Source: Monomorium pharaonis
Lineage: Eukaryota; Arthropoda; Insecta; Hymenoptera; Formicidae
Reading direction: 5' to 3'
Length of the DNA: 64,000 bases
Assembly (NCBI RefSeq): GCF_013373865.1
Contig: NC_050476.1
Location: forward strand, 10,528,001-10,592,000
Shown: piece after piece, positions 19,123 through 30,756 of the stretch
How the letters are laid out: every line of letters starts with the position of its first letter
How positions within the stretch are numbered: the stretch's first letter is position 1
Translations under genes and position numbers: made by a program
Notes under the pieces: generated by a model
What the model was told of the DNA's origin: nothing
The model's input: the letters and a program-made list of their open reading frames with translations, nothing else
The model's database searches: none

Positions 19123-21235
19123 TTTATAATGAAAGAAATAGCAACCGCGTACAAAGGTGACGTTAATTTGTTACAAATAACAAAAAAAAAGTACATTTCT
19201 TTTACTAAAATTGTTGAAGATACTACCAAAGAAGACTCACGAAAATACATGCAGTTACGATTCATAGATTCATGCAGATTACTTAACACTAGTCTCGATA
19301 AATTAGCATCATATCTTAATAATGGCAAATTAAAAATTGTACTGTCTGAATTTGCAAACCCATCTGATGTAGAATTTAGTTTATTAACTTGAAAAGGTGT
19401 ATTCCCGTACGACTACGTGGATTGCGTGGACAAGTTGCAGGACTCGTGTTAACCGCCGCGCGAATCATTTTTCTGTTCCTTAACTGGCGATACAGTATCC
19501 GAGAGCGATTATGCGCATGCCGAGAATGTTTGTAAGCGATTCTCTGTCCATACCTTAGGCGAATACAGCGATATATATTTAAAAACAGATGTTTTATTAT
19601 TAGCAGATATTTTTGAAAATTTTCGCAACACATGCATCAAAAATTATGGTCTCGATCCCGCACATTATTACACATTATCGGGTTTTATGTGGGATGTTAT
19701 GCTGAAACATACACGTGTCAAGTTTGAGCTACTCACGGATATCAATATGGTATTGTTTATGGAACGCGGTATTCGCGGTGATCTCAGTCAATGTACAGGT
19801 AGATATGCGCGAGCCAATAACAAGTACATGCAGTCGTACGACTTATTGAAACCGTCGTCGTACTCAATGTACTTTGATGTCAATAATTTTTACGGATGGG
19901 CAATGTGTCAACCTTTGCCTTACGCTAAATTTCAATAGGTCGAAAATGTCTCAAATTTTGATGTAAATGCAATCGCTGTGGATTCGCCTACGGGTTACAT
20001 TCTCGAGGTCGATCTTGAGTATCTACAACATCTTCACGACGCACATGCTGATTTACCTTTCTGCCCAACGCGTGACAAACCGCCCGGTACGCGGGAAGAG
20101 GAACTGCTCGCAACTATTTACGAAAAGAAGCGTTACATTATCCATTACCGTAACCTGCAGCAGTGCATGCGTCACCCCTTAGGAAAAGGCTTAAATTACT
20201 TTAGATAAACTTTTTACATACCTTAAATTACTTAAAAATTACCTTAAAATTTCTTTAGTAAACTTTTAGATTTGTAAGGTAATTTTAAAAACTTTACCCT
20301 CATTTAAAATAAATTTTCCTAAGGGACGGTCTTCGCGTAACACGAAAATACCGCATATTACAATTTGCTCAACCTGCATGGCTCCGCGAGTACATAGAAT
20401 TGAATACACGGTTTCGAACACTTGCGAAAAACGATTTTGAGAAAAATTTATACAAACTCATGAACAATGCAGTATTTGGTAAAACGATGGAAAATGTACG
20501 CAATCACGTTGACGTAAAACTTTTAACAAAATGGGACGGACGATATGGCGCGGAGGCAATGATCGCAAGACCTAATTTTCACAGTAGAAGCGTATTTTCA
20601 GAGAACTTAATCGCCGTCGAACTGCGTAATCTCGAGGTGAAATTCAACAAGCCGATCTCTGTAGGAATATGTATACTCGACATTTCAAAAATCCGTTTGT
20701 ATGAATTTCACCACGAGTACATGCTACCGCTGTATCACGATAAATGTAAAGTAATGTATACCGACACCGACAGTCTCGTATACCATGTCGAATGCGAGAA
20801 TATTTATGAAAATATGAAACGCGACATTGCAAGTTTCGACACAAGCGATTATCCGATCGCGTACAGTATGCTTCTTGAAAATAAAAAAGTGCCGTGTCTA
20901 ATAAAGGATGAGAACAACGGTGCGATAATGACCGAGTTTGTTGTACTCAGGGCGAAAATGTATGCAATGGGGGTGGATGGGAAGGATACCAAAAAGGCTA
21001 AAGGTGTCAAGAGCAGCGTCGTCGCGCGAACTATAACATTCGACGATTACGCGCGCTGTCTCCGCGAAGAGATCGAACTAACACGTCGTCAGTCGTGCAT
21101 AAGATCCAACTTGCACAAAGTATACATTGTATCCGAAAGGAAAATCGCCCTGAGTCCGTACGAAAACAAACGATATATCGTACCGGACTCGACCGAGATG
21201 TTACCGTGGGGACATTGGCGGATAACTTTGCAACA
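19123..21235 (+). pseudogene. Polinton-like DNA polymerase B, palm and C-terminal part (arm A)
   Basis: Reading resumes with KEIATAYKGDVNLLQITKKK and LRFIDSCRLLNTSLDKLAS. Motif A appears in MYFDVNNFYGWAMCQPLPYA, motif B in YKLMNNAVFGKTMEN, and motif C in VMYTDTDSLVYH; DTDS is the metal-binding pair of family B enzymes. The ILEVDLEYLQHLHDAHADLP region before motif B is conserved in protein-primed types. Stops lie near 19390, 19449 and 19936, and a 150-bp element (20176-20325) interrupts the gene. The frame 20400-21230 is the longest clean stretch. Beyond LPWGHW the reading is lost in an AT-rich spacer. Confidence 0.85.
20176..20325. mobile_element. 150-bp MITE in the polymerase gene
   Basis: Ends CCCTTAGGAAAA and TTTTCCTAAGGG are inverted; AC is repeated outside (20174-20175, 20326-20327). 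Arm B shows the uninterrupted site near 28500, so the insertion postdates the arm duplication. The interior is AT-rich with TTAAATTACTT words. Confidence 0.85.
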
Positions 21236-21559
21236 TATTAGACACGTATTTCATATTTGTATATATTTTACATCGTATATTTTACATTTTACATGTATTC
21301 TTATAATTTTACATTTTGTACTGTATATATTATACATTTTACGCATATTTTACGTATTTTATATTTCTGCGTCTTTGTGTTTTACATTTCACACGTATTT
21401 TTATATATCTAAAACTCATACAAAAAAAGATTTTTACATATATTATGTATTAAGGATGATGGAGGGATAATAAAGATACTCTTTATTATGTATTATAAAA
21501 ATTTATTTGTATATTTTATACATTGTACTTTCATATGTTTGTAATATATAAACTTTTTT

Positions 21560-22350
21560 CTGTATGAATAAAATGACATTGTCTTTGTATATCCATGCAT
21601 GAATTGTGCGATCCATCGAATCCCAACCACTTTACGTAGACCTTGTCACCCTTCCTACGTAATATTTTCTCCACAAGAAATACATCCGGATGAATCGCGC
21701 GATGCAATTCGTGCTCGTAGAACGCTCCAGATATAGACTTTTCGCGATAATTCTCGAGTAGATAGGTTACGGGATTGGTATGCTGGACTTTAATGATCTT
21801 AAACACTTCAGTCGTCCAATTTGGTGTATAACCCTTCTCAAAGACAGTTTTGTACTTGCTTACACGTACAAAGTCACCCACTTTAAATTTCGCCAGACCG
21901 GCAATCTTTATAGCGTTGTATACTGAAGCCAAGAGTCTTTCAGCTACCTCGGGCGTTACGTCAACGGGTCGCATGCCAATTGTTCGATGCTTTTGGATAT
22001 TGTAATTAGACACGAGACGTGGTAACAAGTCGATCCATTTGTAATTGCCGTTGAACGTAAACTGTTTCCACATGTCGTTTTTCAGCGCGCGATTGAACCG
22101 CTCAACGACCGACGCCTTCATTATAGAGTACGTAGAATAATGATTGATATCATGTTTTTTCAAGAGTTTCTGCACGTCAGCGTTGTAAAACTCCTTCCCC
22201 ATATCGGTTTGCAAGTTTTTCGAATGTCTACTGTTCTCTCGAATTATTTCTGTAAAAGCGTTAGCCGTCTCGCTTCCGCCCTTGCTCTTGAGTGGTACAG
22301 CCCACGCATACTTGCTCAACACATCGATGACAGTGAGCATGTAGTGATTT
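21560..22350 (-). pseudogene. Polinton-type integrase with chromodomain, arm A (N-terminally truncated)
   Basis: The minus frame reads LTVIDVLSKYAWAVPLKSKG, NLQTDMGKEFYNADVQKLLK (second catalytic Asp) and KASVVERFNRALKNDMWKQF (catalytic Glu), then the rve C-terminal part. It ends with a chromodomain pattern VEKILRRKGDKVYVKWLGFD. The first catalytic Asp region (WQADIV in arm B) is missing because homology stops at the fold-back junction near 22350, and the residues before HYMLTV come from inverted foreign sequence. The enzyme would insert the element into chromosomes, and the chromodomain could tether it to methylated histones. A frameshift near the C-terminus follows GSHNS. Confidence 0.82.
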
Positions 22351-22621
22351 ATACTTTCGTTTATCGTTTTCCGTGTAGAGGGAATCATCCCTCATCAAGA
22401 GATTTCCTCAGCGGTCATGGTGAAAAAGAGAAAATATCGTTTACGGTGTTTATCTCGGCAAGGATAGAATGATGCTTGATAGTAAAAAGTTTGACGTGGA
22501 CAGCAAAGATAACATAATTGTCGACGGCATGCAATACGTTGGCACACCGGGTCTTTAAAAACTGATCTTTAAGAGATATCCCGATGATTCCCTCTACACG
22601 GAAAACGATAAATGAAAGTAT
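22351..22621. repeat. 39-bp inverted repeat at the arm A/centre junction
   Basis: 22351-22389 and 22583-22621 are inverted copies with one mismatch; both contain GTTTTCCGTGTAGAGGGAAT or its complement. The right copy belongs to the central protein fragment (SLYTEND); the left copy is joined directly to truncated integrase. This is the mark of a fold-back or template-switch join. Confidence 0.8.
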
Positions 22622-22840
22622 AAAAACATATTGTTAGTTACAAACACGCATAAACGAAATCACGTTTCACACGGTCGGTTATTGAGCAACAAGGAATATA
22701 AGTATAAATATATAATTGCACCGTTATTAAATGATAAATTTACGATTGGAAAAAGATTACCTAACGTTGTGAGATTAAATGATAACGCGATTGATTACGT
22801 GCACTGGGATGATCCCGACGAGCTTACGTTTGCTTGAAGC
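22415..22840 (+). pseudogene. Central single-copy protein fragment of the composite
   Basis: One frame carries VYLGKDRMMLDSKKFDVD, IIVDGMQYVGTPGL, stop, DDSLYTENDK, stop, KYKNILLVTNTHKRNHVSHG, KEYKYKYIIAPLLND and AIDYVHWDDPDELTFA. The GTPGLYELIF-like and YKYIIxPLL segments remind me of a conserved uncharacterised protein (DUF8207-type) found beside polymerase and integrase genes in insect Polinton-like elements; this is recall, not a search. Two in-frame stops are present. It is the only coding segment of the composite without an inverted partner. Confidence 0.5.
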
Positions 22841-22927
22841 TTCGCGTTAAGCTGGTCACAATGCATATGATAATGAGATGTTGTTAATAACTGAGGAACT
22901 TCGCGATGCTGGCCTTATTATAAATTA

Positions 22928-23206
22928 ACGTTAAAAGAACGTGAAAGAACGTGAAACGAACGTGAAAAAACGTGAAACGAACGTGAAACAACATGAAACA
23001 AACGTGAAACAAACGTGAAAGAACGTGAAAGAACGTGAAAGAACATGAAAGAACGTGAAAGAACGTGAAAGAACATGAAAGAACGTGAAAGAACGTGAAA
23101 TGAACGCGAAAGAACATGAAAGAACGTGAAACGAACGTGAAAGAACATGAAACGAACGCAAAAGAACTTGAAATAACGTGAAAGAACGTGAAACAAATGT
23201 AAAAAA
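22928..23206 (+). repeat. GAACGTGAAA minisatellite
   Basis: About 26 units of 10-11 bp (GAACGTGAAA, variants GAACATGAAA and CGAACGTGAAA) run in tandem between the central fragment and the integrase of arm B. Long open frames on the minus strand (FHVLSRSF repeats) are translations of this repeat. Confidence 0.92.
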
Positions 23207-23282
23207 ACGGAACGCGAATGAATAAAATAAATTGTAGTGTAATTTCACCGCGCGTTATTACTTGATCGATAGTTTGCAAAAC

Positions 23283-24229
23283 ATGAAATCATCGAAATTC
23301 AATAGACGCGTTAGTTCTGAGAGGTTGCGACTCGTCGAGGAACTGCACGCTCCAGCAAGAAGAAATTTTCCATAAAGACGTGTTATAGTTCGAGAATACG
23401 ACGACTTGTGGCAGGCTGATATCGTCGAGATGCATCCATATTCGCGTTTCAACAAAGGTTATCACTACATACTCACTGTCATCGATGTGTTGAGCAAGTA
23501 TGCGTGGGCTGTACCACTCAAAAGCAAGGGCGGAAGCGAGACGACTAATGCTATTGCAAATATAATTCAAAAGAGTAGTAGACATCCGAAAAACTTGCAA
23601 ACCGATATGGGAAAGGAGTTTTACAACGCTGATGTGCAGAAACTCTTGAAAAAACATGATATCAATCATTATTCTACGTACTCTGTAATGAAATCGTCAG
23701 TTGTCGAGCGATTCAATCGCACGCTGAAAAACGACATGTGGAAGCAATTTACGTTCAACGGCAATTACAAATGGATCGACTTGTTACCACGTCTCGTGTC
23801 TAATTACAATACCCGATCGAACAATTGGCATGCGACCAGTTGACGTAACGCCCGCGGTAGCTGAAAGACCTTGGCTACAGTATACAACGTTATAAAGATT
23901 GCCGGTCCGACGAAATTTAAAGTGGGTAACTCTGTACGCGTAAGCAAGTACAAAACTGTCTTTGAAAAGGATTATACGCCAAATTGGACGACTGAAGTGT
24001 TTAAGATCATTAAAGTCCAGCATACTAATCCCGTAACCTATTTACTCGAGGATTATCGCGGAAAATCTATATCTGGAGCGATTTACGAATACGAATTGCA
24101 TCGCACGACTCATCCGATGTATTTCTTGTGGAGAAAGTATTACGCAGGAAGAGTGACGAGGTCTACGTAAAGTGGTTGGGATTTGATGGATCGCACAATT
24201 CATGGATACACAAAGACAATATCATTTGA
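23283..24229 (+). pseudogene. Polinton-type integrase with chromodomain, arm B
   Basis: The start MKSSKFNRRVSSERLRLVEE gives the N-terminus that arm A lacks. After an in-frame TAA (23373-23375) come LWQADIVEM (first catalytic Asp), LQTDMGKEFYNADVQ (second Asp) and SSVVERFNRTLKNDMW (Glu), so the DDE set is visible. A frameshift near 23815 moves the reading to FKVGNSVRVSKYKTVFEK and TPNWTTEVFKI. A second one near 24115 precedes the chromodomain EVYVKWLGFDGSHNSWIHK, ending at TGA 24227-24229. It is convergent with the polymerase of the same arm, as in arm A. Confidence 0.85.
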
Positions 24230-24852
24230 TTCATACAGAAAAAAAAAGTTTATTTATTATAAACATATAAAAGTACAATGTATAAAATACACAAATAAAT
24301 TTTTATGATACATAATAAAGAGTATCTTTATTATCCCTCCACCATTCTTAATACATAATATATGGAAGAATTTTTTTCGTACGAGTTTGATATACAAAAA
24401 TAAAATACACATGAAATATGAAATACAAAGACGCAGAAATATAAAATACATAAAATATGCGTAAAATGTATAATATATACAGTACAAAATGTAAAACTAT
24501 AAAAATACATGTAAAGTACACGATATAAGATATACAGTAGTGTGATTCAAAATAACTATATGTCCTTGCATAGATGTATTCTTAGTAATATTCTGAGTCA
24601 ACTTTTTCTTTCGCAAAAAATTATCCAGAGCTTAGATTTCTAGATATAATAAGAAATAGTTTACGTATCCTGAATCGGATACAAGAGGTAAGCAGGGGTG
24701 GCACAACTCACCGCTGCTCGCAGGCACCACGAGCATCGCGAGGCATCTGCTGCGCTCAATAATCGATAATCATCTCAATTATCTTTAACGATGGTATTTA
24801 GTATTTTGAATCACCCGAATATTATGTAATAAAGGAAGAAATGAATAGGTGA

Positions 24853-24856
<4 letters not shown>

Positions 24857-24912
<56 letters not shown>

Positions 24913-24950
24913 GGGAGAGGGAGAGGGAGAGGGAGAGGGAGAGGGAGAGG
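24857..24950. repeat. (GA)n microsatellite
   Basis: A pure GA run changes into GAGGGA repeats. The following 24985-25140 stretch is CT-rich, so the two halves could pair. The RERERE open frame here is not a gene. Confidence 0.95.
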
Positions 24951-25425
24951 GGGGGATTTGAGGAGAGTCTCTTTTCTCCGTTGCCCTCACCTCTTTTTCG
25001 TCGCTTTCTCTTTCTCTGTTCTCTTTCTCTTTCTGCTTTCTCTTTCTCTTTCCTTTCCTTTCTCTTTCTCGCTTTCTCTTGCTCTTTCTCTTTCCTTCTC
25101 TCTCTCTTTCTCTTCTCTTCTCTCTCAGCGATCTCTCTTCTCTCTAACTATTGTTTGCACCTGTTTACGCCCGCGCTCCTCCTGGCAATCACATTGATTG
25201 TTTCTCTCACGATCCATCTTTTAGTTTATCGGATTAAAAGTTCTTTTTTCTGTCTTCTTACATTTTATCACGTACACTCATTTACACCCACACACACACA
25301 CACTCTGTTCACTCACTTGACCGAATTTATTTACACATCAAAAAAATAGTACGAAACATTTAACTATTAAACATTACTAATCACTCGGCGCGTCAAAATT
25401 ATTCGAAGAAAGAAACGCATATTTA

Positions 25426-26575
25426 GGGTGCGTTCGGGGAGACACTATTAACGCTATAAACGCTAACGATATCTGAACTGTTCGTGGAGCCAATAGCGCG
25501 GTAGTGATAGCGAGTTCCGTGAACAGCTATAGCGTAGCAAACACTGTTGGGCAGTTGATTAGCCACTGCCAGCAATATTAACAAAATGTTTATATATATT
25601 ATTTATGTTAACAATGTTACTTAGTATATTTATTATTATTTTTCTTTATATATATATGATACTTATTTGTTTACATTTATTTTATATTCAATATTTTAAT
25701 AATTATAAAATGATTATTAAACAATTAAATTTTTCAATGGAAATTGAAATTATTGAAGTTCAAAAAATAAAAATTATTAAAGTTATTTACGATCATTAAA
25801 TAAATTTTTTAATTTTTAAATAAATTAAATAATAATTAATAAGTCCTATATATTACTTTTTAATTAAAATTATTTTATATGTAATAAAATAAAATAATTT
25901 AAACAATTTCCTATAAATTTTTATTTTGTTCCATTTTTCTATCTCAATTCAAAATCAAATTAATTAATTATTAATTTATATTTATTTTACATAATATTAT
26001 ATGTTTAAAGCTTATGCCTAATATAATTTTTTTATGTAAATTTATGTTCTTTTGCACTATGTCGTATACTGTCGCTCTTGAATTGCATTAATTATTTAAA
26101 CTAAAATTTTAAAATAATATATGATTACGTTATTAATTTAATTGATAATAATGATACTTAAGTCGTTTACATATTTGCAATTGGTACAGAAAAAGATTGC
26201 ATTTTAAGACAAACAGTACATGCAGTGTAATGAATCAAAATAGTATATATTATTATATACATATTTTGATGAAAAATAATATTAAACTCAAAGATCCAGT
26301 CTTGATCATCTTGATAGAAATATATTAATGAAATATTTCACAGAAACTTTTTTATTTAATCCCTTTTTATTATTTATTAAGATTTATTAAAATGCATTAA
26401 AATTTATTAAAAATTAATATTTAACATTTATTAAAATTTATAAAATTTATTTATATAATAAATAACAATGTAATAAAATAAATTTTATGAATTTTAAGAA
26501 ATTTTAACAAATTTAAATGAGTATATATTAAGGAATTGTAATATATTTTAATAAATTTAATAAATTTTAATGAAA

Positions 26576-26648
<73 letters not shown>

Positions 26649-26964
26649 AATGAAGAGAGATTTTTAATTAAATATTTTCATTAGGACATATAAACAATTT
26701 CTTATTTTCTTCTTTCAAGATCACGCATAAATTTTCTCTAACCTTAAAAGAGAGATAGAACGTGATGTTTAAACAGACAATGGTGGGGATTGAGCCAAAC
26801 GCTATCCATGCACTACCTCTGAAGCAGTAGCATGGATAGCGCGCGTTTATGACGTCAAACGCTACGGACAGTGACGTCATCATAATTTTGATAGCGCTAT
26901 CCAGCGTCTCCGCGAACAGCGGTAGTGCTACGTAGCGCTAATAGTGAGCTCCCCGAACGCACCC
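25426..26964. mobile_element. PIF/Harbinger-type non-autonomous element (TTA duplication)
   Basis: TTA flanks both ends (25423-25425, 26965-26967). Ends GGGTGCGTTCGGGGAG and CTCCCCGAACGCACCC are inverted, and the pairing extends into TATTA, then AGCGCTA and GATAGCG words. GGGTGCGTT-type ends with a 3-bp TTA target are characteristic of PIF/Harbinger. The AT-rich core has no gene and contains a (CT)n tract. Confidence 0.82.
26579..26647. repeat. (CT)n microsatellite
   Basis: About 68 bases of CT with one CC interruption. Confidence 0.95.
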
Positions 26965-27544
26965 TTACTCGACGAACACACAACGCGTGTTTACTAGTTA
27001 CTCGATGTCAGCTGACATCGAGCTCAGCTAAGCAAGCAGACAACTGACTTTATTGGTTATTGTGTGGTAACACTGTCGAATATGTGTCTGGAAACGCGGC
27101 AACTTAAAAATAAAAATATTGATTAATATGATTTACTATTATAATTTGTTGAAGAATATATTGGAAATGCATACACGGAGACCCGGAGAGCAAAAAATCT
27201 GACATTCTAGCAATCAATTTGAATATTCTACGTAATTATTTAGATGATAGAAAATTAATTTTAAATCTGTATTAAAGGTCTGTGTTAAAGATAATTGAGA
27301 TGATTATCGATTATTGAGCGCGGCAGACGCCTCGCAGTGCTCGTGGTGCGCGCGAGCAGCGGTGAGTTGTGCCACCCCTGCTTACCTCTTGTATCCGATT
27401 CAGGATACGTAAACTATTTCTTATTATATCTAGAAATCTAAGCTCTGGATAATTTTTTGCGAAAGAAAAAATTGACTCAGAATATTACTAAGAATACATC
27501 TATGCAAGGACATATAGTTATTTTGAATCACCCTGTATACAAAT

Positions 27545-28631
27545 ATGAAATACGTGTGCTAAATATATTACAAAGGTATTCGCCAATGTCCCCATGGCAA
27601 CGTCTCGCGTCTCGGTCGAGTCCGTTACGATATATCGTTTGTTGTCGTACGGACTCAGGGCGATTTTCCTTTCGGATACGGTGTATACTTTGTGCAAGTT
27701 GAATCTTATGCACGACTGACGACGTGTTAGTTCGATCTCTTCGCGGAGATAGCGTGTATAATCGTCGAATGTTATAGTTCGCGCGACGACGCTGCTCTTG
27801 ACATCTTTAACCTTTTTGGTATCCTTCCCATCCACCCTCATTGCATACATTTTCGCCCTGAGTCCAACAAACTCATTCATTATCGCATCGTTGTTCTCAT
27901 TCTTTATTAGGCCCGGCACTTTTTTATTTTCAAGAGGCATACCGTACGCATTGCCAATCGGATAATCGCTTGTGTCGAATCTTGTAATATCACGTTTCAT
28001 ATTTCCATAAATATTTTCGCACTCGACATGGTATACAGGACTGTCGGTGTCGGTGTACATTACTTTGCATTTGTCGCGATACAGCGGTAGCATGTACTCG
28101 TGGTGAAATTCATACAAACAGATTTTTAAAATGTCAAGTATACACATTCCTACGTAGATCGGCGTGTTGAATTTCACCTCGAGATTACGCAGTTCGACGG
28201 CGATTAAGTTCTCTGAAAATACGCTTCTACTACGAAAATTAGGTCTTGCGATCATTGCCTCCGCGCCATATCGTCCCTCCCATTTTGTTAAAAGTTTTAC
28301 ATCACGTCAACATGATTGCGTACATTTTCCATCGTTTTCCCAAAAACTGCAATGTTCATGAATTTGTATAAATTTTTTTTCAAAGTCGTTTTTCGCGAGG
28401 GTTCGAAATCGTGTATTTAATTCTTTGTACTCGCGGGGCCATGCAGATTCAGCGAATTGTAATATACGGTGTGTTTGTGTTACGCGAAGACCGTGGCGCA
28501 TGCACTGCTGCAGGTTACGGTAATGGATAATGTAACGCTTCTTTTCGTAAACAGTTGCGAGCAGTTTCTCTTTCCGCGTACCGGGCGTACGACTGCACGT
28601 ATTTGTTATTGGCTTGCGCATATCCACCTGT
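27545..28631 (-). pseudogene. Polinton-like DNA polymerase B, C-terminal part (arm B)
   Basis: Minus-strand counterpart of 20095-21235. From high to low coordinates it reads EKLLATVYEKKRYIIHYRNL, GLRVTQTHRILQFAES, ELNTRFRTLAKNDFEK, a frameshifted motif B region, SRSVFSENLIAVELRNLEVK, motif C as VMYTDTDSPVYH, then TEFVGL-like and DTKKVKDVKSSVVARTITFD. Four extra bases near 28305 cause a stop. The Leu after DTDS has become Pro. About 270 bases before PGTRKE are deleted relative to arm A (from QSYD to the RDKPPGTR region). Arms A and B are about 90 percent alike by eye. Confidence 0.85.
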
Positions 28632-28639
28632 ACATTGAC

Positions 28640-29055
28640 GGGAGCGTCCAAGATGCGCACAGTAATAAACGGACACAGCAGACTAAGTGAAACGGACACA
28701 GTAACAAACGGACACAGACCAAACGGACACAGTAAGAAACGGACACAGTAACAAACGGACTCAGTAACAAACGGACACAGACCAAATGCGCACAGAGCGA
28801 AACGGACACAGTAACAAACGGACACAGACCAAATGCGCACAAAGCGAAACGGACACAGTGCGAAACGGACACAGACCAAATGCGCACGGACCAAATGCAC
28901 ACGGACCAAATGCGCACACTGCACATGCGCACACTGCACGTGCGCACGGACCAAATGCAATCCATGTACATTGCAAGCAGAGTAAAATTCACATAGGTTA
29001 GCGACTTGGATGGGGTGGGTGCGGAAGGGAGCCGAAGGCCCCCCTTGCACCCCCC

Positions 29056-29150
<95 letters not shown>

Positions 29151-29484
29151 CAAAGCATTCACTGCATCACATGGGTTTGCGACTTTCCGTGTATGCATTT
29201 GGTCCGTGCGCATGTGCAGTGTGCGCATTTGATCTGTGTCCGTTTCGCACTGTGTCCGTTTCGCTCTGTGCGCATTTGGTCTGTGTCCGTTTCGCACTGT
29301 GTCCGTTTCGCTCTGTGCGCATTTGGTCTGTGTCCGTTTGTTACTGTGTCCGTTTCGCACTGTGTCCGTTTGTTACTGTGTCCGTTTATTACTGTGTCCG
29401 TTTGGTCTGTGTCCGTTTGTTACTGTGTCCGTTTCACTCAGCTTGCTGTGTCCGTTTATTACTGTGCGCATCTGGGACTCACTC
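28640..29484. mobile_element. CGGACACAG-array element, copy c (8-bp target duplication)
   Basis: ACATTGAC flanks both sides (28632-28639, 29485-29492), and the uninterrupted octamer is present once in arm A (GTCAATGT near 19787). Ends are GGGAGCGTCC and GGACTCACTC. The left array has CGGACACAG and ATGCGCAC units in one orientation, the right array in the other. The centre has GTTAGCGAC, GGGTGCGGAAGGG, a long (GT)n (29056-29147) and ATGGGTTTGCGAC. It is in the opposite orientation to copy a as judged by the order of the core motifs. Confidence 0.9.
29056..29147. repeat. (GT)n microsatellite
   Basis: About 92 bases of nearly pure GT inside copy c. The corresponding tract is about 32 bases in copy a and about 30 in copy b, so it has expanded here. 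Confidence 0.95.
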
Positions 29485-29495
29485 ACATTGACTAA

Positions 29496-30035
29496 CAAGG
29501 GAACCTCGCGATTTCGTAAATTTTTTTTAATGAAACTTGGCATAAATGTACAGGGGGTGAATACATGAATTTAGAAATTTTTAGTTGATGCCCAAAAACG
29601 GTTTGAAGGGGTAAAACCACCCTTCAAAGTTGAGACATTTTTGCGATTTTTCGACATATCTCGTAAACTAAACAAAATATTAAAAAATGTTTTAAACAAA
29701 AGTTTTACAACATAAATATCTCCATTTAACTACGCTATTCATTTTTCAAAAAAAAGATTTCTTTTTATAAAAATTTTTTTTTTTTATAAATAGCATAGTT
29801 AAATAAAGGTATTTATACTATAAAATTTTCGTATGAAACATTTTTTAATATTTTGTTTAATTTATCTGATATATCAAAAAACCGCAAAAATCGTCTCAAC
29901 TTTGAAGGGTGGTTTCACCTCTTCAAACCGTTTTTGGGCACCAACTAAAAATTTCTAAATTCATGTATTCACCCCCTCTACATTTATGCTAAGTTTCATT
30001 AAAATCTGAATTTTCGAGTTTGCGAGGTTCTCTTG
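29496..30035. mobile_element. 540-bp palindromic MITE in the polymerase of arm B
   Basis: TAA flanks both ends (29493-29495, 30036-30038). The ends CAAGGGAACCTCGC and GCGAGGTTCTCTTG are inverted, and nearly the entire length pairs (for example GAAGGGTAAAACCACCC region with its inverse). Arm A has the uninterrupted site near 19785. The 3-bp TAA target fits PIF/Harbinger-like mobilisation. Confidence 0.85.
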
Positions 30036-30038
30036 TAA

Positions 30039-30569
30039 GACCACCGCAAATACCGCGTTCTATATACAATACCATATTGATATCCGTGAGTAGCTCAAAC
30101 TTGACACGCGTATGTTTCAGCATAGCGTCCCACGTAAAACCCGGTAACGTGTAATAATATGCGGCATCGAGACCGTAACTTTTAATACACGTGTCGCGAA
30201 AATTTTCAAAAATATTTGCTAATAATAAAACATCTGTTTTTAAATATAAATAGCTGTATTCACCTAAGCTATGGATAGAGAATCGCTTCCAAACATTTTC
30301 GGCATGCGCATAATCGCTCTCGGATACCGTATCACCGGTCAAATAAAACGTCTTTGCAGGCGCGTTTTTTCACCCGCGAGTCAAGCGATTCTCGCCATCA
30401 AAGATTGTCTCTGCCCAATGGCAAGTCGAAGACGCTTGGCACGATTACGTTCCTCGAGTTGTTCGATGCACTCCTCACATTGTTGTAACCATATGAAAAA
30501 TTCACCTAATGTAGTGACTTTGTTTGCTTGTTCTAAAAGTTCGCGTTCCACTCGTTCGAAATTTTCCAT
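30039..30569 (-). pseudogene. Polinton-like DNA polymerase B, N-terminal part (arm B)
   Basis: From 30569 the minus strand reads MENFERVERELLEQANKV, GEFFIWLQQCEECIEQLEER and RNRAKRLRLAIGQRQS, intact where arm A has a frameshift. It then jumps near 30350 to TGDTVSESDYAHAENVWKRF, SLGEYSYLYLKTDVLLLANI and FTWDAMLKHTRVKFELLTDI. Relative to arm A this is a deletion of about 400 codons including the exonuclease part. It ends where the 29496-30035 palindrome is inserted. Confidence 0.85.
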
Positions 30570-30696
30570 TTTTTCGGAAAACTGAATTGTTTACTAAATC
30601 GTACTTGAAAAACTAACTGCACACACACACACACACACACAGACTTTCGGGCAAACTTACTCAAAAACGTTTAAGGGATGCTCTAAGAGTCTCACC

Positions 30697-30751
30697 TATA
30701 TATACTTATGCTATTTGTAAAGTCACGTGACTATTAAAAAGTCACGTGACT
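30697..30751 (-). promoter_or_regulatory. Double CACGTG plus TATA promoter, arm B
   Basis: AGTCACGTGACT occurs at 30740-30751 and 30721-30732, with TATATATA at 30697-30704, reading towards the polymerase start at 30569. The same order and near-identical spacing are found in arm A. Confidence 0.65.
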
Positions 30752-30756
30752 TTTGA

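Larger units (their letters stand above)
24535..27535. mobile_element. 3.0-kb element with about 260-bp inverted repeats (TA duplication)
   Basis: TA flanks both sides (24533-24534, 27536-27537). The right end reads GTTATTTTGAATCACCCTG; the left end is its inverse with two extra bases. The inverted arms pair from 24535 to about 24795 with about 27275 to 27535 (words AAATTATCCAGAGCTTAGAT and GATAATCATCTCAATTATC). TGATTCAAAATAAC-type ends and a TA target are usual for mariner relatives. No transposase is left; the interior has (GA)n, low-complexity sequence and the nested element 25426-26964. Arm A shows the empty TA site near 21265. Confidence 0.82.

Noticed and set aside
22884..23279. Frames with FHVLSRSF repeats
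   Set aside because: Six-frame by-products of the 10-bp minisatellite.
24849..25349. 166-codon frame with RERERE repeats
   Set aside because: Translation of (GA)n and CT-rich sequence inside a non-autonomous element.
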